Source: Microbacterium esteraromaticum (lineage in GTDB: Bacteria > Actinomycetota > Actinomycetes > Actinomycetales > Microbacteriaceae). Taken from it: a stretch of 64,000 nt of DNA. Where the stretch lies: NCBI RefSeq assembly GCF_017303215.1, contig NZ_JAEMWU010000001.1:496001-560000 (forward strand). The letters run 5' to 3'. The first letter of the stretch is position 1, and each line of letters begins with the position of its first letter. This document shows positions 1 through 7,494 of this stretch, piece by piece. The position numbers were made by a program, and so were the translations under genes. A model generated the notes under the pieces. That model saw only the letters and a list, made by a program, of their open reading frames with translations, was not told the origin of the DNA and did not search any database.

Positions 1-423
1 CTCAGCTTTCACCTGCGGGTGCTCGCCGAGGCGGGCCTCGTCGAAGAGGACCCCGACCGAGCCCGCGACCGGCGCGACCGGGTCTGGAAGCCCGTCGAGT
101 TGCACGCGCTCGAACTGGGTACTCCCGAGCAGCCCGTCGCCGACGCAGCTGCGGCGGCCGCTTTCGTGGCGCTCATCGCCGACGAGCATCACGAACTCGT
201 GCGTCGCGTGGTCACCTGGGCGCCCGAATACACCCAGGGGCGCGATCCCGTCATTCGCGGCACGTTCGAGCAGCGCAACGTCCGGCTCACACGCGCCGAG
301 CTCATGCAGGTGTTCGAGAAGGTCAGCCAGGTCTTCCGCGAGGCCGAGCAGGCACACGACCGCGACGACCCCGACTCCCTGTTCTGGAACATCGACATCG
401 TCGCGGCCGACGAGACGATCTGA
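1..423 (+). CDS. Winged-helix transcriptional regulator, C-terminal part (5' end outside window)
   Basis: The frame is open from base 1, so the gene starts upstream. The first visible residues (SFHLRVLAEAGLVEED) look like the recognition helix and wing entry of an ArsR-like winged helix, where a target strand is read as 'S.HLr.L..aGLV'. The remaining ~120 residues form an Ala-rich linker and an acidic helical tail with no motif I recognise. It would act as a cytoplasmic DNA-binding regulator; its target cannot be read from this fragment. It converges on the downstream ABC operon and shares a hairpin terminator with it. The ArsR-like fold is fairly likely; the exact family is not certain because the N-terminus is missing. 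Confidence 0.6.
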   Translation, partial: LSFHLRVLAEAGLVEEDPDRARDRRDRVWKPVELHALELGTPEQPVADAAAAAAFVALIADEHHELVRRVVTWAPEYTQGRDPVIRGTFEQRNVRLTRAELMQVFEKVSQVFREAEQAHDRDDPDSLFWNIDIVAADETI

Positions 424-469
424 GCAGACGTCGGGGCGGATGCTCGTGCATCCGCCCCGTTCTGTCTGC
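424..469. terminator. Bidirectional hairpin between convergent genes
   Basis: A perfect 12-bp stem (CGGGGCGGATGC, 432-443, with its complement at 448-459) has a 4-nt loop. It is extended by GCAGAC at 424-429 against GTCTGC at 464-469. It lies between two stop codons facing each other (423 and 477), so it can serve both genes. Downstream on the plus strand is a short T-rich run (TTCTGTCT). Confidence 0.7.
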
Positions 470-476
470 GTCGCGC

Positions 477-1163
477 CTAGGGCGTCGCTCGGCGCAGCGT
501 CAGGTACGAGATGATCATGAGCGCGCCGACTCCAACCAGGCCCCAGAGGGCGACACCCAACGCGCCGAGTTGTCCGAGTGTGCTGCCGACCTGGCCCCAC
601 AGCTCGAGACGGGTGATGAGGAACAGTGCGGCCACGAGCAGCAGGCCGATCCCCACGCCCACCACCGTGATCATGAGCGCTCCCCAGCGCTTGTAGATCG
701 TTGCGCCGGTGAAGCCGACGACGAAGAAGAACAATGCGAGCGTGAAGTAGATCACGAAGGCTCCGCCGGCTCCCGCCGCCCACAGGTCGGGCAGGTAGAA
801 CACGTACCCGTTCACGCCCCAGCCGTTCGTCAACAGCTCAATGCCGCCACCGATCAGGAACAGCACTCCCATGAAGGCGCTGCCCAGAATCGCGGCGAGC
901 ATCGTGCCGACGAAGAACTCGCGCCGGGTGATACTGATCGCCTGCGAGAACGGGAAGGTCATTGTCATGGCCGTCATGCCGACCGCGAAGAACACCCACA
1001 GCGGGGCCTGTCCGCCGCCGCCATACTTCGGTGTGTCGACGGGAATCATCGCGTAGATCAGCACCGAGACCAGGACGGCACCGGCGAGCACGATCAGCGG
1101 CACCCAGATGAAGGTGTTCTTGTTGATGAGTTGCAGGCGGACGACGTTGAGCGTGCGAGACAT
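477..1163 (-). CDS. ABC transporter permease (ABC-2-like, six TM segments)
   Basis: A 228-residue integral membrane protein with about six hydrophobic segments (roughly residues 17-40, 52-75, 88-110, 133-157, 163-185 and 195-222) and little else. This suits the membrane half of a small bacterial ABC exporter. It follows the ATPase gene with a 1-base overlap at 1163, so the two are almost certainly translated together and form one transporter. The operon begins with a GntR regulator of the YtrA kind. Operons of this type (ytr-like) often respond to cell-envelope stress, but the substrate is not readable here. Confidence 0.75.
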   Translation of the reverse strand: MSRTLNVVRLQLINKNTFIWVPLIVLAGAVLVSVLIYAMIPVDTPKYGGGGQAPLWVFFAVGMTAMTMTFPFSQAISITRREFFVGTMLAAILGSAFMGVLFLIGGGIELLTNGWGVNGYVFYLPDLWAAGAGGAFVIYFTLALFFFVVGFTGATIYKRWGALMITVVGVGIGLLLVAALFLITRLELWGQVGSTLGQLGALGVALWGLVGVGALMIISYLTLRRATP

Positions 1164-2068
1164 CAGAGCACTCCTTCGGTGACGGCGGCATCGCGCCGTG
1201 CCGCGTTCTGCGTGAGGCGGACGATGAGTTGCTGCAGCGAGACCGGCGCGAGATCGAGGTCGGCTGCGGCGATGGCGGCGCGGTCGCCGTCGGTGAGGTG
1301 GCCGAGGACGGTGACGGATGCCACGCGGCCGAGCGATTCGCGATGGATGACCTCGCGATCGGCGACCCAGGCCTCGACCTTGGCGGCGTCGCCGACGACC
1401 GTCGAGGCGCGTCCGCGCACAGCATCCGTGTCTTCGTTCAGCAGGATGCGCCCTGCGTCGATCACGATCACCTTCTCGATGAGGCTCGAGACCTCGTCGA
1501 TGAGGTGCGACGACAGGATGATCGTGCGGGGGTGCTCGGCGTAATCCTCAAGCAGGCGGTCATAGAAGAGCTGCCGGGCGACGGCATCCAGACCCAGGTA
1601 CGGTTCGTCGAAGAACGTGATCTCGGCACGGGACGCGAGTCCGATGATCACCCCGACCGCCGAGAGCTGGCCGCGCGACAACTTCTTGATGGCCGTCTTC
1701 ATCGGCAGTTGGAAGTCGGCGATCAGGCGCTCGGCGAACTGCTGATCCCAGTGGCGGAAGAACAACCGGGCGGCTGTGAAGGCGTGCGCGGCTGTGGCGT
1801 CGTCGGGGTACTTCTGGCTTTCGCGCACGAAGCAGATGCGACTGAGAACATCGACGTTCTCGTAAGGGCGCTCGCCGAACACGCGCACGTCGCCCGAGGT
1901 GGCGAAGTTCTGCGCGGTGAGGATTGACATCAACGTGGTCTTGCCGGCGCCGTTGCGGCCGAGCAGGCCATAGATGGTGTTCTTCTCAATCGAGAGCGAG
2001 ATGGCGTCGAGCGCGAGCTTATCCTTGTAGCGCTTGGTGAGGTTGTGTACCTCGACGACGGAGGTCAT
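1163..2068 (-). CDS. ABC transporter ATP-binding protein
   Basis: A 301-residue ABC ATPase. Walker A is GRNGAGKTT (about residue 38), the signature is the variant LSRGQ (about residue 135), and Walker B is EITFFDEPYLGLD, followed by a switch His in SSHLIDE. The C-terminal ~80 residues resemble the regulatory extension of ABC-2 exporters. The 5' end overlaps the GntR gene by four bases and the 3' end touches the permease gene, giving a compact three-gene operon. LSRGQ in place of LSGGQ is a mild deviation also seen in YtrB/BcrA-type ATPases. The substrate is unknown. Confidence 0.88.
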   Translation of the reverse strand: MTSVVEVHNLTKRYKDKLALDAISLSIEKNTIYGLLGRNGAGKTTLMSILTAQNFATSGDVRVFGERPYENVDVLSRICFVRESQKYPDDATAAHAFTAARLFFRHWDQQFAERLIADFQLPMKTAIKKLSRGQLSAVGVIIGLASRAEITFFDEPYLGLDAVARQLFYDRLLEDYAEHPRTIILSSHLIDEVSSLIEKVIVIDAGRILLNEDTDAVRGRASTVVGDAAKVEAWVADREVIHRESLGRVASVTVLGHLTDGDRAAIAAADLDLAPVSLQQLIVRLTQNAARRDAAVTEGVL

Positions 2069-2451
2069 GCGGGGTTCCCTTCGGTGGATGTTGTGCGTGC
2101 GATGCGCTCGCGCAACAGGACGGTCAGGTCGTCGGCGTCGAGGCCCAGGGTGCGGGCCTCGGCGATGAGGGGGTCGATGAAGTGCTCGGCGAAGGCCGTG
2201 CGCCGCTCGGCGAGCAGGATGCTGCGGGCGCCGACGGCGACGAACATGCCGATGCCGCGGCGTTTGATCAGGATGCCCTTGTCGGTCAGCATGGCCACCC
2301 CCTTCGCGGCCGTGGCGGGGTTGATCCGGTAGAAGGCGGCGAGTTCGTTCGTGGATGGCGCCTTGCCGTCTTCGGCCAGGGTGCCGTCGAGGATGGACTC
2401 CTCGATCGCCTCGGCGATCTGGAGGAACAGTGGCCTGCCTTCGTCGATCAC
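2065..2451 (-). CDS. GntR-family regulator, YtrA type
   Basis: A 128-residue protein: an N-terminal GntR winged helix (PLFLQIAEAIEESILDGTL, then STNELAAFYRINPATAAKG) with a short C-terminal helical tail and no UTRA or FCD domain. This is the size and layout of the YtrA subfamily, which usually represses its own ABC transporter operon. The start is GTG at 2451, chosen because GGAGGTGT lies directly upstream. A 40-bp near-perfect palindrome begins 10 bases before the start codon and is the obvious operator. The gene overlaps the ATPase gene by ATGA. Confidence 0.88.
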   Translation of the reverse strand: MIDEGRPLFLQIAEAIEESILDGTLAEDGKAPSTNELAAFYRINPATAAKGVAMLTDKGILIKRRGIGMFVAVGARSILLAERRTAFAEHFIDPLIAEARTLGLDADDLTVLLRERIARTTSTEGNPA

Positions 2452-2460
2452 GACACCTCC

Positions 2461-2500
2461 GGTTGTGTGGTTAGTTACTCAACTAAGTAACCACACAACC
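2461..2500. promoter_or_regulatory. Operator of the GntR/ABC operon
   Basis: A 40-bp inverted repeat with 17-bp arms (GGTTGTGTGGTTAGTTA against TAAGTAACCACACAACC), one mismatch and a 6-bp centre. It is AT-rich within a GC-rich genome and immediately precedes the ribosome binding site of the YtrA-type regulator, so it probably holds both promoter and autoregulatory site. A nested repeat TTAGTT/AACTAA is also present at 2471-2486. Confidence 0.75.
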
Positions 2501-2533
2501 GGGCGCGCGTCAAGACCCGTCGCTGACTCACGC

Positions 2534-2616
2534 ACGGATGGCGGGAGATCGTACGGATGGCAGTGAATCCGCTGGTGTGTCTCCCGCCGAACGTACAGAC
2601 TCCCGCCATTCGTACG
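2534..2616. repeat. Palindromic repeat element, four units (+ + - -)
   Basis: Two forward units (ACGGATGGCGGGAGA at 2534-2548; GTACGGATGG from 2551) are followed by two inverse units (TCTCCCGCC ending in GTAC at about 2580-2595; CTCCCGCCATTCGTACG at 2600-2616). The consensus unit is near GTACGRATGGCGGGAG. It lies between the upstream end of the ABC operon and the 3' end of the DUF5107-like gene, so it could form a large hairpin after that gene. No second copy was seen in this window. Confidence 0.6.
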
Positions 2617-2636
2617 GGCGGCGGTGCCCCCGCGCC

Positions 2637-4544
2637 TCAGCTCATCGAGAAGTCGTACCACTCCGGCACGGGTCGGTCGGGGAACGCCTCCCGCCACAGC
2701 GCCGACATGCTCAGCTCACCCTCACGGATGTCGGGCACCTCGAACCGCTCCTCGAGCAGAGCGCCCGCGGCGGCGCGGTCGCCCGTGGCGAGTGCGGCGC
2801 GCACATCCAGCATCCGCACCCGGCCCAGAGCTCGCACCTCGTCAGGAAGGGATGCCACCAACCCGCGCACCTCGTCGGCGCGGCCCGCGCGAAGCAACTC
2901 CGCGCCGAGTTCCAGAGCCAGGGGCACGACATCCGCAGCGAGCGAGAGCGCGTCGGTCAGCAGGGTGATTCCGGCATCCGCGTCGCCCTGCGCGATCCGC
3001 GCCTGTGCGAGTCCACGCAACGCCCAGGGCGAGCGGCGCTGCCGCAACGACGCCTCGTACAGCGACGCCGCACGCGGCAGCTCGCCGGCCGCATGCGCGA
3101 TGACCGCTCGGTGGTAGTGGGTCAGCCAGGTCGCCGCGGCGCCGGCCAACAGCTGATCCCAGCGCTCGCCGTCGACGTACGACGCTGGGGCGTCCAGCGG
3201 TGCGGCGTCCGCATCGCCCTCGCCGTCGAGCAACGCCGCCCAGTAGGCGCCCTCCTCACCGGCATCCCGGTCGAAGCGCACACCCGGCAGGCTCGCGAAC
3301 GACTCGCCGATGCGCGCGGCCAGCTCTGCTTCGAGCGCGCCCCACGGGGCGCCGATGTTCAGCATCCGTTCCGGGGCGACGTCGGCGACCGCCTCGAGAC
3401 GCGACGCATCCGTCGCCTCGGATGCCCGCAGCACCGCCTCTTCGACCACCGGGACGGCGCTCCCCCAATCGCCGTGCCGCGCCTCATCGTCGACCTGCAG
3501 CGGCACGAAGGTCTCGTGCCACTCCCACGTCGCACCACCGGGCATCGGCAGGTGCTCGTACTGCGTGGTGGCCAGGCCCGCCTGGATCTCGAAGTACGCC
3601 CCAGTCTCGCCGCCGAGCCAGTCGCACCAGTGCCGACCCCCGGTGGTGTCTCCCCACGCGAACAGCTTGCGGGCACGCAGTCGAGGCGACGACACGTGCG
3701 CGAGCCCCGAACCGTCGGGCTCGAGAGCGGCGATCCACGGCGTGCGGTCGCGGTTCAGGTCGTAGAACCAGTCGGCGGCGGCCGGAGCGCTCGCCGGCCG
3801 ACTCACGTCGGGGTCTGCGATGTCGACGTACCCGAGCGAACCGTCGTACTGCGTCTGGTACGCGTGCGTCGCCGGGGCGAACACCCGCGATCCCGGCGTC
3901 TGGGCGACCGCGATGTTCGTCCACCAGTACATGCCCGTCTCGCGGGGATGCGGATTGCGCACCCGCACGCGCACGTGCAGCGCCGGGGCGTTGTCGTCGA
4001 GGGTGGCATCGAGCTGAACGATCAGTCCGCGCTTGCGCTCGTACTCCCACATGCGCAGCACCGGCGCGCCGTCCGGTGCCGTGATCTCGGCCGCGTAGAG
4101 CGGTGAGGCGGTCAGGGGCCAGTGCCCCCGCATGCCGATGTTCCACTCGGCGCCGCCCGAGAACCAGGCGTTGCGCAGCCCCAGGTTCGCAGGCTGGAAC
4201 ATCGCGTTGCGGTAGACCAGATCGCGTCCGGTGGCCTTGTCGAGCAGCCGCACGAGGCGGCCTCCGAGATCGAGCGCGAACTCCGCGCGCAGGTGCGCGT
4301 TCTCCAGCACCGCCAGCCGCATCGGTGCGGGGGATCGCTCACGCGAATACGCGTCCTGAAGCAGATACGGATGGATGCTGGTGACCCGACCGTACGCGAT
4401 GTTCGCCGCGATCTCGTCGGGCAGGTTCGCGGTCGAGGCCTCATAGGGCGCTTCGGGCATGGCGCCCACGGGCGGCAGCGGGTTGGTCGGTCCGACAGAG
4501 GCGGAGGGCAGGGCGACCGTGGTGAGATGCAGCGTTGCAGTCAT
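2637..4544 (-). CDS. DUF5107-like protein with C-terminal TPR-like repeats
   Basis: A 635-residue cytoplasmic protein with no signal peptide. The N-terminal ~380 residues resemble the DUF5107 / aldose-epimerase-like beta-sandwich (LENAHLRAEFALDLGGRLV, WFSGGAEWNIG, GMYWWTNIAVAQTP), a fold that handles carbohydrates. The rest is Ala/Leu-rich with paired helices (YEASLRQRRSPWALRGLAQA) that look like tetratricopeptide repeats. ATG at 4544 is chosen; the frame is open further upstream, but that stretch is antisense to the methyltransferase gene. It is divergent from that gene with only 42 bases between starts. The enzymatic role is unproven. Confidence 0.75.
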   Translation of the reverse strand: MTATLHLTTVALPSASVGPTNPLPPVGAMPEAPYEASTANLPDEIAANIAYGRVTSIHPYLLQDAYSRERSPAPMRLAVLENAHLRAEFALDLGGRLVRLLDKATGRDLVYRNAMFQPANLGLRNAWFSGGAEWNIGMRGHWPLTASPLYAAEITAPDGAPVLRMWEYERKRGLIVQLDATLDDNAPALHVRVRVRNPHPRETGMYWWTNIAVAQTPGSRVFAPATHAYQTQYDGSLGYVDIADPDVSRPASAPAAADWFYDLNRDRTPWIAALEPDGSGLAHVSSPRLRARKLFAWGDTTGGRHWCDWLGGETGAYFEIQAGLATTQYEHLPMPGGATWEWHETFVPLQVDDEARHGDWGSAVPVVEEAVLRASEATDASRLEAVADVAPERMLNIGAPWGALEAELAARIGESFASLPGVRFDRDAGEEGAYWAALLDGEGDADAAPLDAPASYVDGERWDQLLAGAAATWLTHYHRAVIAHAAGELPRAASLYEASLRQRRSPWALRGLAQARIAQGDADAGITLLTDALSLAADVVPLALELGAELLRAGRADEVRGLVASLPDEVRALGRVRMLDVRAALATGDRAAAGALLEERFEVPDIREGELSMSALWREAFPDRPVPEWYDFSMS

Positions 4545-4586
4545 GGTGATGCTCACGCTATCGCGAACGGTGGGTATCGTGAGCAG
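4545..4586. promoter_or_regulatory. Overlapping divergent promoters
   Basis: Only 42 bases separate two divergent start codons. On the plus strand TATCGT (4575-4580) ends six bases before the GTG at 4587, the geometry of a leaderless actinobacterial promoter. On the minus strand TAGCGT (4560-4555) lies ten bases before the ATG at 4544. Neither gene has a convincing Shine-Dalgarno sequence. Confidence 0.5.
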
Positions 4587-5918
4587 GTGTACGACTACAG
4601 CAGGCTGCGGCGGTTTCCCGATGTCGAGGCGCCGAACCTGCAGGCGTGGGATGCCACCGACGAACTGCTCGTCGACTGGGCGCGTACGGCCGGGATTGCG
4701 GGCGACTGCATCGCCGTGCTCGGCGACGAGTACGGTGCGATCACGCTCGCTCTGACGGATGCCGGATTGCATGGCATCCGCGTGCATCAGGATCTCGTGA
4801 CGGGCCGCCGGGCGCTGGCGAACAACGCCCGCGCGCTGGGGTCGGATCCGGACGCATTCACGACGCACGAGCTCGACGAGACACTGCTGCGCGGTGCGCA
4901 GCTGGTGCTGGTGCAGTTGCCGAAGTCGCTCGCGGCGCTGGATGAGATCGCGGATGCTGTCGCGCGCTGGGCTACCCCCGAGGTCGTGCTGGTCGCCGGT
5001 GGCCGCGTCAAGCACATGACGCTCACGCAGAACGATGTGCTTGCCCGTCACTTCACGTCCGTGCTTCCCCAGCGCGCCACCCGCAAGTCCCGCCTTCTGG
5101 TGGCATCCTCCCCCTCCTCCCCTCCGTCCCCTCCATCCCCTCCGTCCCCTCCGTCCCCTCCCGCTGAGAAACCACTTCCCGTTCTAGAAACCACCACGCA
5201 CGTGGTTTCTCATACGGCAGATGGTTTCTCACCGGTGGAGTTCACGCTCTGCGCGTACGGCGGGGCCTTCGCGGGGAGCAAGCTCGACATCGGGACGCGG
5301 GCGCTGCTCGACGCGATGCCGGCACTCAGCGCTGGCTATCGCGCGCAGGGCAGCACGGTCGGCCGTTCGCAACTCCGGAAGAACGGGGCCGCAGCGGGGC
5401 AGAACGCCTCAAACGGGGGGCCTGGCGAGCAGATCTCCGGAGTTGCGAACGAGGGGATGCGGGTGATCGACCTCGGCTGTGGCACCGGGGCTCTGGCCGT
5501 GGCGTTCGCGCTTCAGCACCCGACCGCGGCAATCGTCGCGACGGACCGCTCCGCTGCTGCCGTGCGCTCGGCGCGGGCGACGGTCTCGGCGAACGGCCTG
5601 GATGACCGCATCACCGTCACGCTCGACGATGCCGGGTCGGATCTGCCCGATGGCAGCGCCGATCTGATCCTGCTCAATCCGCCGTTCCACCTCGGCGCGA
5701 GCGTGCACGAAGGGGCGGGTCGGCGGCTCATCGAGGCCGCTGCGCGGCTCGTCCGGCCGGGCGGTGAAGTGTGGACGGTGTTCAACTCGCATCTCGATCA
5801 CCGCCGCGCTCTGACGCGCGCGGTTGGCCCCACCGAACAGGTCTCTCGCACGCCGAAGTTCACCGTGACGCGCTCGACGCGACGTGCGCGAATCCCCGGT
5901 GAGGGCACGAAACGATAA
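4587..5918 (+). CDS. RlmG/RsmC-type rRNA (guanine-N2)-methyltransferase carrying two in-frame palindromic repeats
   Basis: A 443-residue class I SAM methyltransferase. The N-terminal ~170 residues form the degenerate RlmG/RsmC domain. The C-terminal domain has SAM motif I DLGCGTGAL (about 295-303) and the catalytic NPPFH loop (364-368). Family members modify guanine N2 in 16S or 23S rRNA. GTG 4587 fits a leaderless start. Two stretches do not belong to the fold. Residues 178-215 comprise an (SPP)5 tract and a translated 67-bp palindromic repeat in the inter-domain linker. Residues ~259-288 come from a second palindrome just before motif I. Both keep the frame and add no stop codon, and the conserved motifs are intact, so the enzyme is probably active. 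Confidence 0.85.
   Translation: MYDYSRLRRFPDVEAPNLQAWDATDELLVDWARTAGIAGDCIAVLGDEYGAITLALTDAGLHGIRVHQDLVTGRRALANNARALGSDPDAFTTHELDETLLRGAQLVLVQLPKSLAALDEIADAVARWATPEVVLVAGGRVKHMTLTQNDVLARHFTSVLPQRATRKSRLLVASSPSSPPSPPSPPSPPSPPAEKPLPVLETTTHVVSHTADGFSPVEFTLCAYGGAFAGSKLDIGTRALLDAMPALSAGYRAQGSTVGRSQLRKNGAAAGQNASNGGPGEQISGVANEGMRVIDLGCGTGALAVAFALQHPTAAIVATDRSAAAVRSARATVSANGLDDRITVTLDDAGSDLPDGSADLILLNPPFHLGASVHEGAGRRLIEAAARLVRPGGEVWTVFNSHLDHRRALTRAVGPTEQVSRTPKFTVTRSTRRARIPGEGTKR
5118..5162 (+). repeat. 9-bp tandem repeat, five copies, encoding (SPP)5
   Basis: Five consecutive 9-bp units of TCCCCTCCG with single-base variation, in frame within the methyltransferase gene. It directly abuts a copy of the 67-bp palindromic element and extends the linker between the two methyltransferase domains. 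Confidence 0.9.
5165..5231. repeat. 67-bp palindromic element, copy A (intragenic)
   Basis: Structure: TGAGAAACCACTTCCCGT, then a second forward unit GAAACCACC, then the inverse units CACGTGGTTTCTCA and GATGGTTTCTCA. Copies B, C and D (44669, 45044, 52937) have exactly the same length and order. Here it is translated as residues 194-215 of the methyltransferase, beginning EKPLPVLETTTHVVSH, so it behaves as a protein-coding palindromic element. Confidence 0.9.
5364..5451. repeat. Second, unrelated palindromic element inside the methyltransferase gene
   Basis: Perfect 16-bp arms (CGTTCGCAACTCCGGA at 5364-5379 and its complement at 5436-5451) enclose 56 GC-rich bases. The element is read through in frame as a Gly/Asn/Ala-rich loop placed immediately before SAM motif I. 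Its sequence is unrelated to the 67-bp family, and no other copy was noticed in this window. Confidence 0.75.
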
Positions 5919-6129
5919 CGGGATTTGCCACCCGATCAGCCATTCGTTACGGTGGAATGTGGCCATGATGGCCAAGACCAGTCCGCGGTCGCGTCCTCAC
6001 GCTGTGCATGTCACCGAGGGCGCGGGCGTATGGTCGGTGATCTCTGCGTGGAGCCCGAAGCTCCGCGTCCGCGCCGCGCACGGCAAAGAACGAGCGGCCC
6101 TGTGATCATGACCCGGACGTAACCAGACG

Positions 6130-6160
6130 GACTCACCGCCGACCCTGGAGCCGGTGAGTC
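6130..6160 (+). promoter_or_regulatory. Stem-loop in the leader of the betaine/proline transporter operon
   Basis: A perfect 9-bp stem (GACTCACCG 6130-6138, CGGTGAGTC 6152-6160) with a 13-nt loop lies directly before the ribosome binding site GGGGGAAA and the GTG at 6172. A potential earlier GTG at 6154 lies within the stem. The ~250-base region from 5919 also contains a palindrome, TGGCCATGATGGCCA, at 5960-5974. I could not match it to a known riboswitch. Confidence 0.45.
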
Positions 6161-6171
6161 ACGGGGGAAAC

Positions 6172-7494
6172 GTGTCCGAAACCGCTCTTGAAGCGCGCAA
6201 TCTGTACAAGGTGTTCGGCCGAAATCCACAGCAGGCAGTCAAGCGGCTGAAGGCGGGCGAGTCCCGTACCGACGTACTCGACGTCGGCACAGCCGCAGTG
6301 ATCGACGCGAGTTTCACCGTCAAACGCGGTGAGATCTTCGTGATCATGGGGCTGTCGGGTTCCGGTAAGTCCACACTGATCCGCATGCTGAACGGCCTGC
6401 ATGATGTGACCGACGGCACCATCACCATCGAAGGCAGCGAGATCACCGGCATTTCGGGATCCCGCCTGCGTGAGGTGCGTCGCGACCACGTGTCGATGGT
6501 GTTTCAGCACTTCGCGCTGCTTCCGCACCGCACGGTCGCTGCGAACGTCGCCTACCCATTGGAGCTGAAGGGCGTCGACAAGGCCACCCGGCTGAAGAAG
6601 GCCGGCGAGATCCTGGCCATGGTGGGCCTGGACGGCTGGGGCGACAAGCTGCCCAGCGAGCTCTCCGGGGGCATGCAGCAGCGCGTGGGCATCGCCCGTG
6701 CGCTCGCCGCAGATGGCGACATCCTGCTCATGGATGAGGCGTTCAGCGCGCTCGACCCGCTGATCCGTCGCGAGATGCAGGAGCAGCTGGTCGAACTGCA
6801 GCAGAAGCTGCAGAAGACCATCATCTTCATCACTCACGATCTGAACGAGGCGATGTTCCTCGGTGACCGCATCGCGGTGATGCGCGATGGTCGCATCGTG
6901 CAGATCGGTACGCCCGAGGACATCCTCACCGACCCGGCCAACGACTACGTCGAGCAGTTCGTGCAGGACGTGGACCGTGCGCGCGTGCTCACCGCCGCCA
7001 ATGTCATGGAGACGCCGCGTCCGGTAGTCACCGAGACGTCCGGCCCGCGCACGGCGCTGAAGCAGATGCGCGACGCCTATATGTCGGCGGCATACGTCGT
7101 CGGCCGCGACCGCCATCTCGTTGGAATCGTCACCGATCGCGATGCCGTGAAGCTCGTGCGCAAGGGTGAGACTTCGTTGGCATCGGTGCTCAAGCCGGTG
7201 CCGCAGAGCATCGACGAGAACGAGATTCTGATGAATCTGTTCATCCCATCGGTCGAGTCGCCACTGCCGCTCGCCGTGACGGACACTGAGGGACGCCTGA
7301 CCGGTGTGATTCCCCGCGTGACGCTGCTGGCGGCGCTGGGCCCCGGGAGCGGTGCCACAGGCGAGCTGACGATCCCACTTCAGCCGATGTCCGCGACCAT
7401 GATCGATGAGGTGCTCGAGGAGGCGACCGCGGCCGCCGCAGGCACTCCGGGCAGTACAGGCAACAAGAACGAGCAGGCAGAGGAGGTGCGCTGA
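6172..7494 (+). CDS. proV: Glycine betaine/proline ABC transporter ATP-binding protein (ProV/OpuAA type)
   Basis: About 440 residues. The ABC domain has Walker A GLSGSGKST, signature LSGGMQQR and Walker B ILLMDEAFSALDP. The long N-terminal segment before Walker A (YKVFGRNPQQAVKRLKAG) is typical of ProV/OpuAA. The C-terminal ~150 residues look like a CBS pair, which senses ionic strength or c-di-AMP in OpuA-type transporters. GTG 6172 is preferred because GGGGGAAA precedes it at good spacing; GTG 6154 in the same frame is possible. The stop overlaps the permease start (TGATG), and the permease and binding protein follow. The whole set imports compatible solutes under osmotic stress. Confidence 0.92.
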   Translation: MSETALEARNLYKVFGRNPQQAVKRLKAGESRTDVLDVGTAAVIDASFTVKRGEIFVIMGLSGSGKSTLIRMLNGLHDVTDGTITIEGSEITGISGSRLREVRRDHVSMVFQHFALLPHRTVAANVAYPLELKGVDKATRLKKAGEILAMVGLDGWGDKLPSELSGGMQQRVGIARALAADGDILLMDEAFSALDPLIRREMQEQLVELQQKLQKTIIFITHDLNEAMFLGDRIAVMRDGRIVQIGTPEDILTDPANDYVEQFVQDVDRARVLTAANVMETPRPVVTETSGPRTALKQMRDAYMSAAYVVGRDRHLVGIVTDRDAVKLVRKGETSLASVLKPVPQSIDENEILMNLFIPSVESPLPLAVTDTEGRLTGVIPRVTLLAALGPGSGATGELTIPLQPMSATMIDEVLEEATAAAAGTPGSTGNKNEQAEEVR

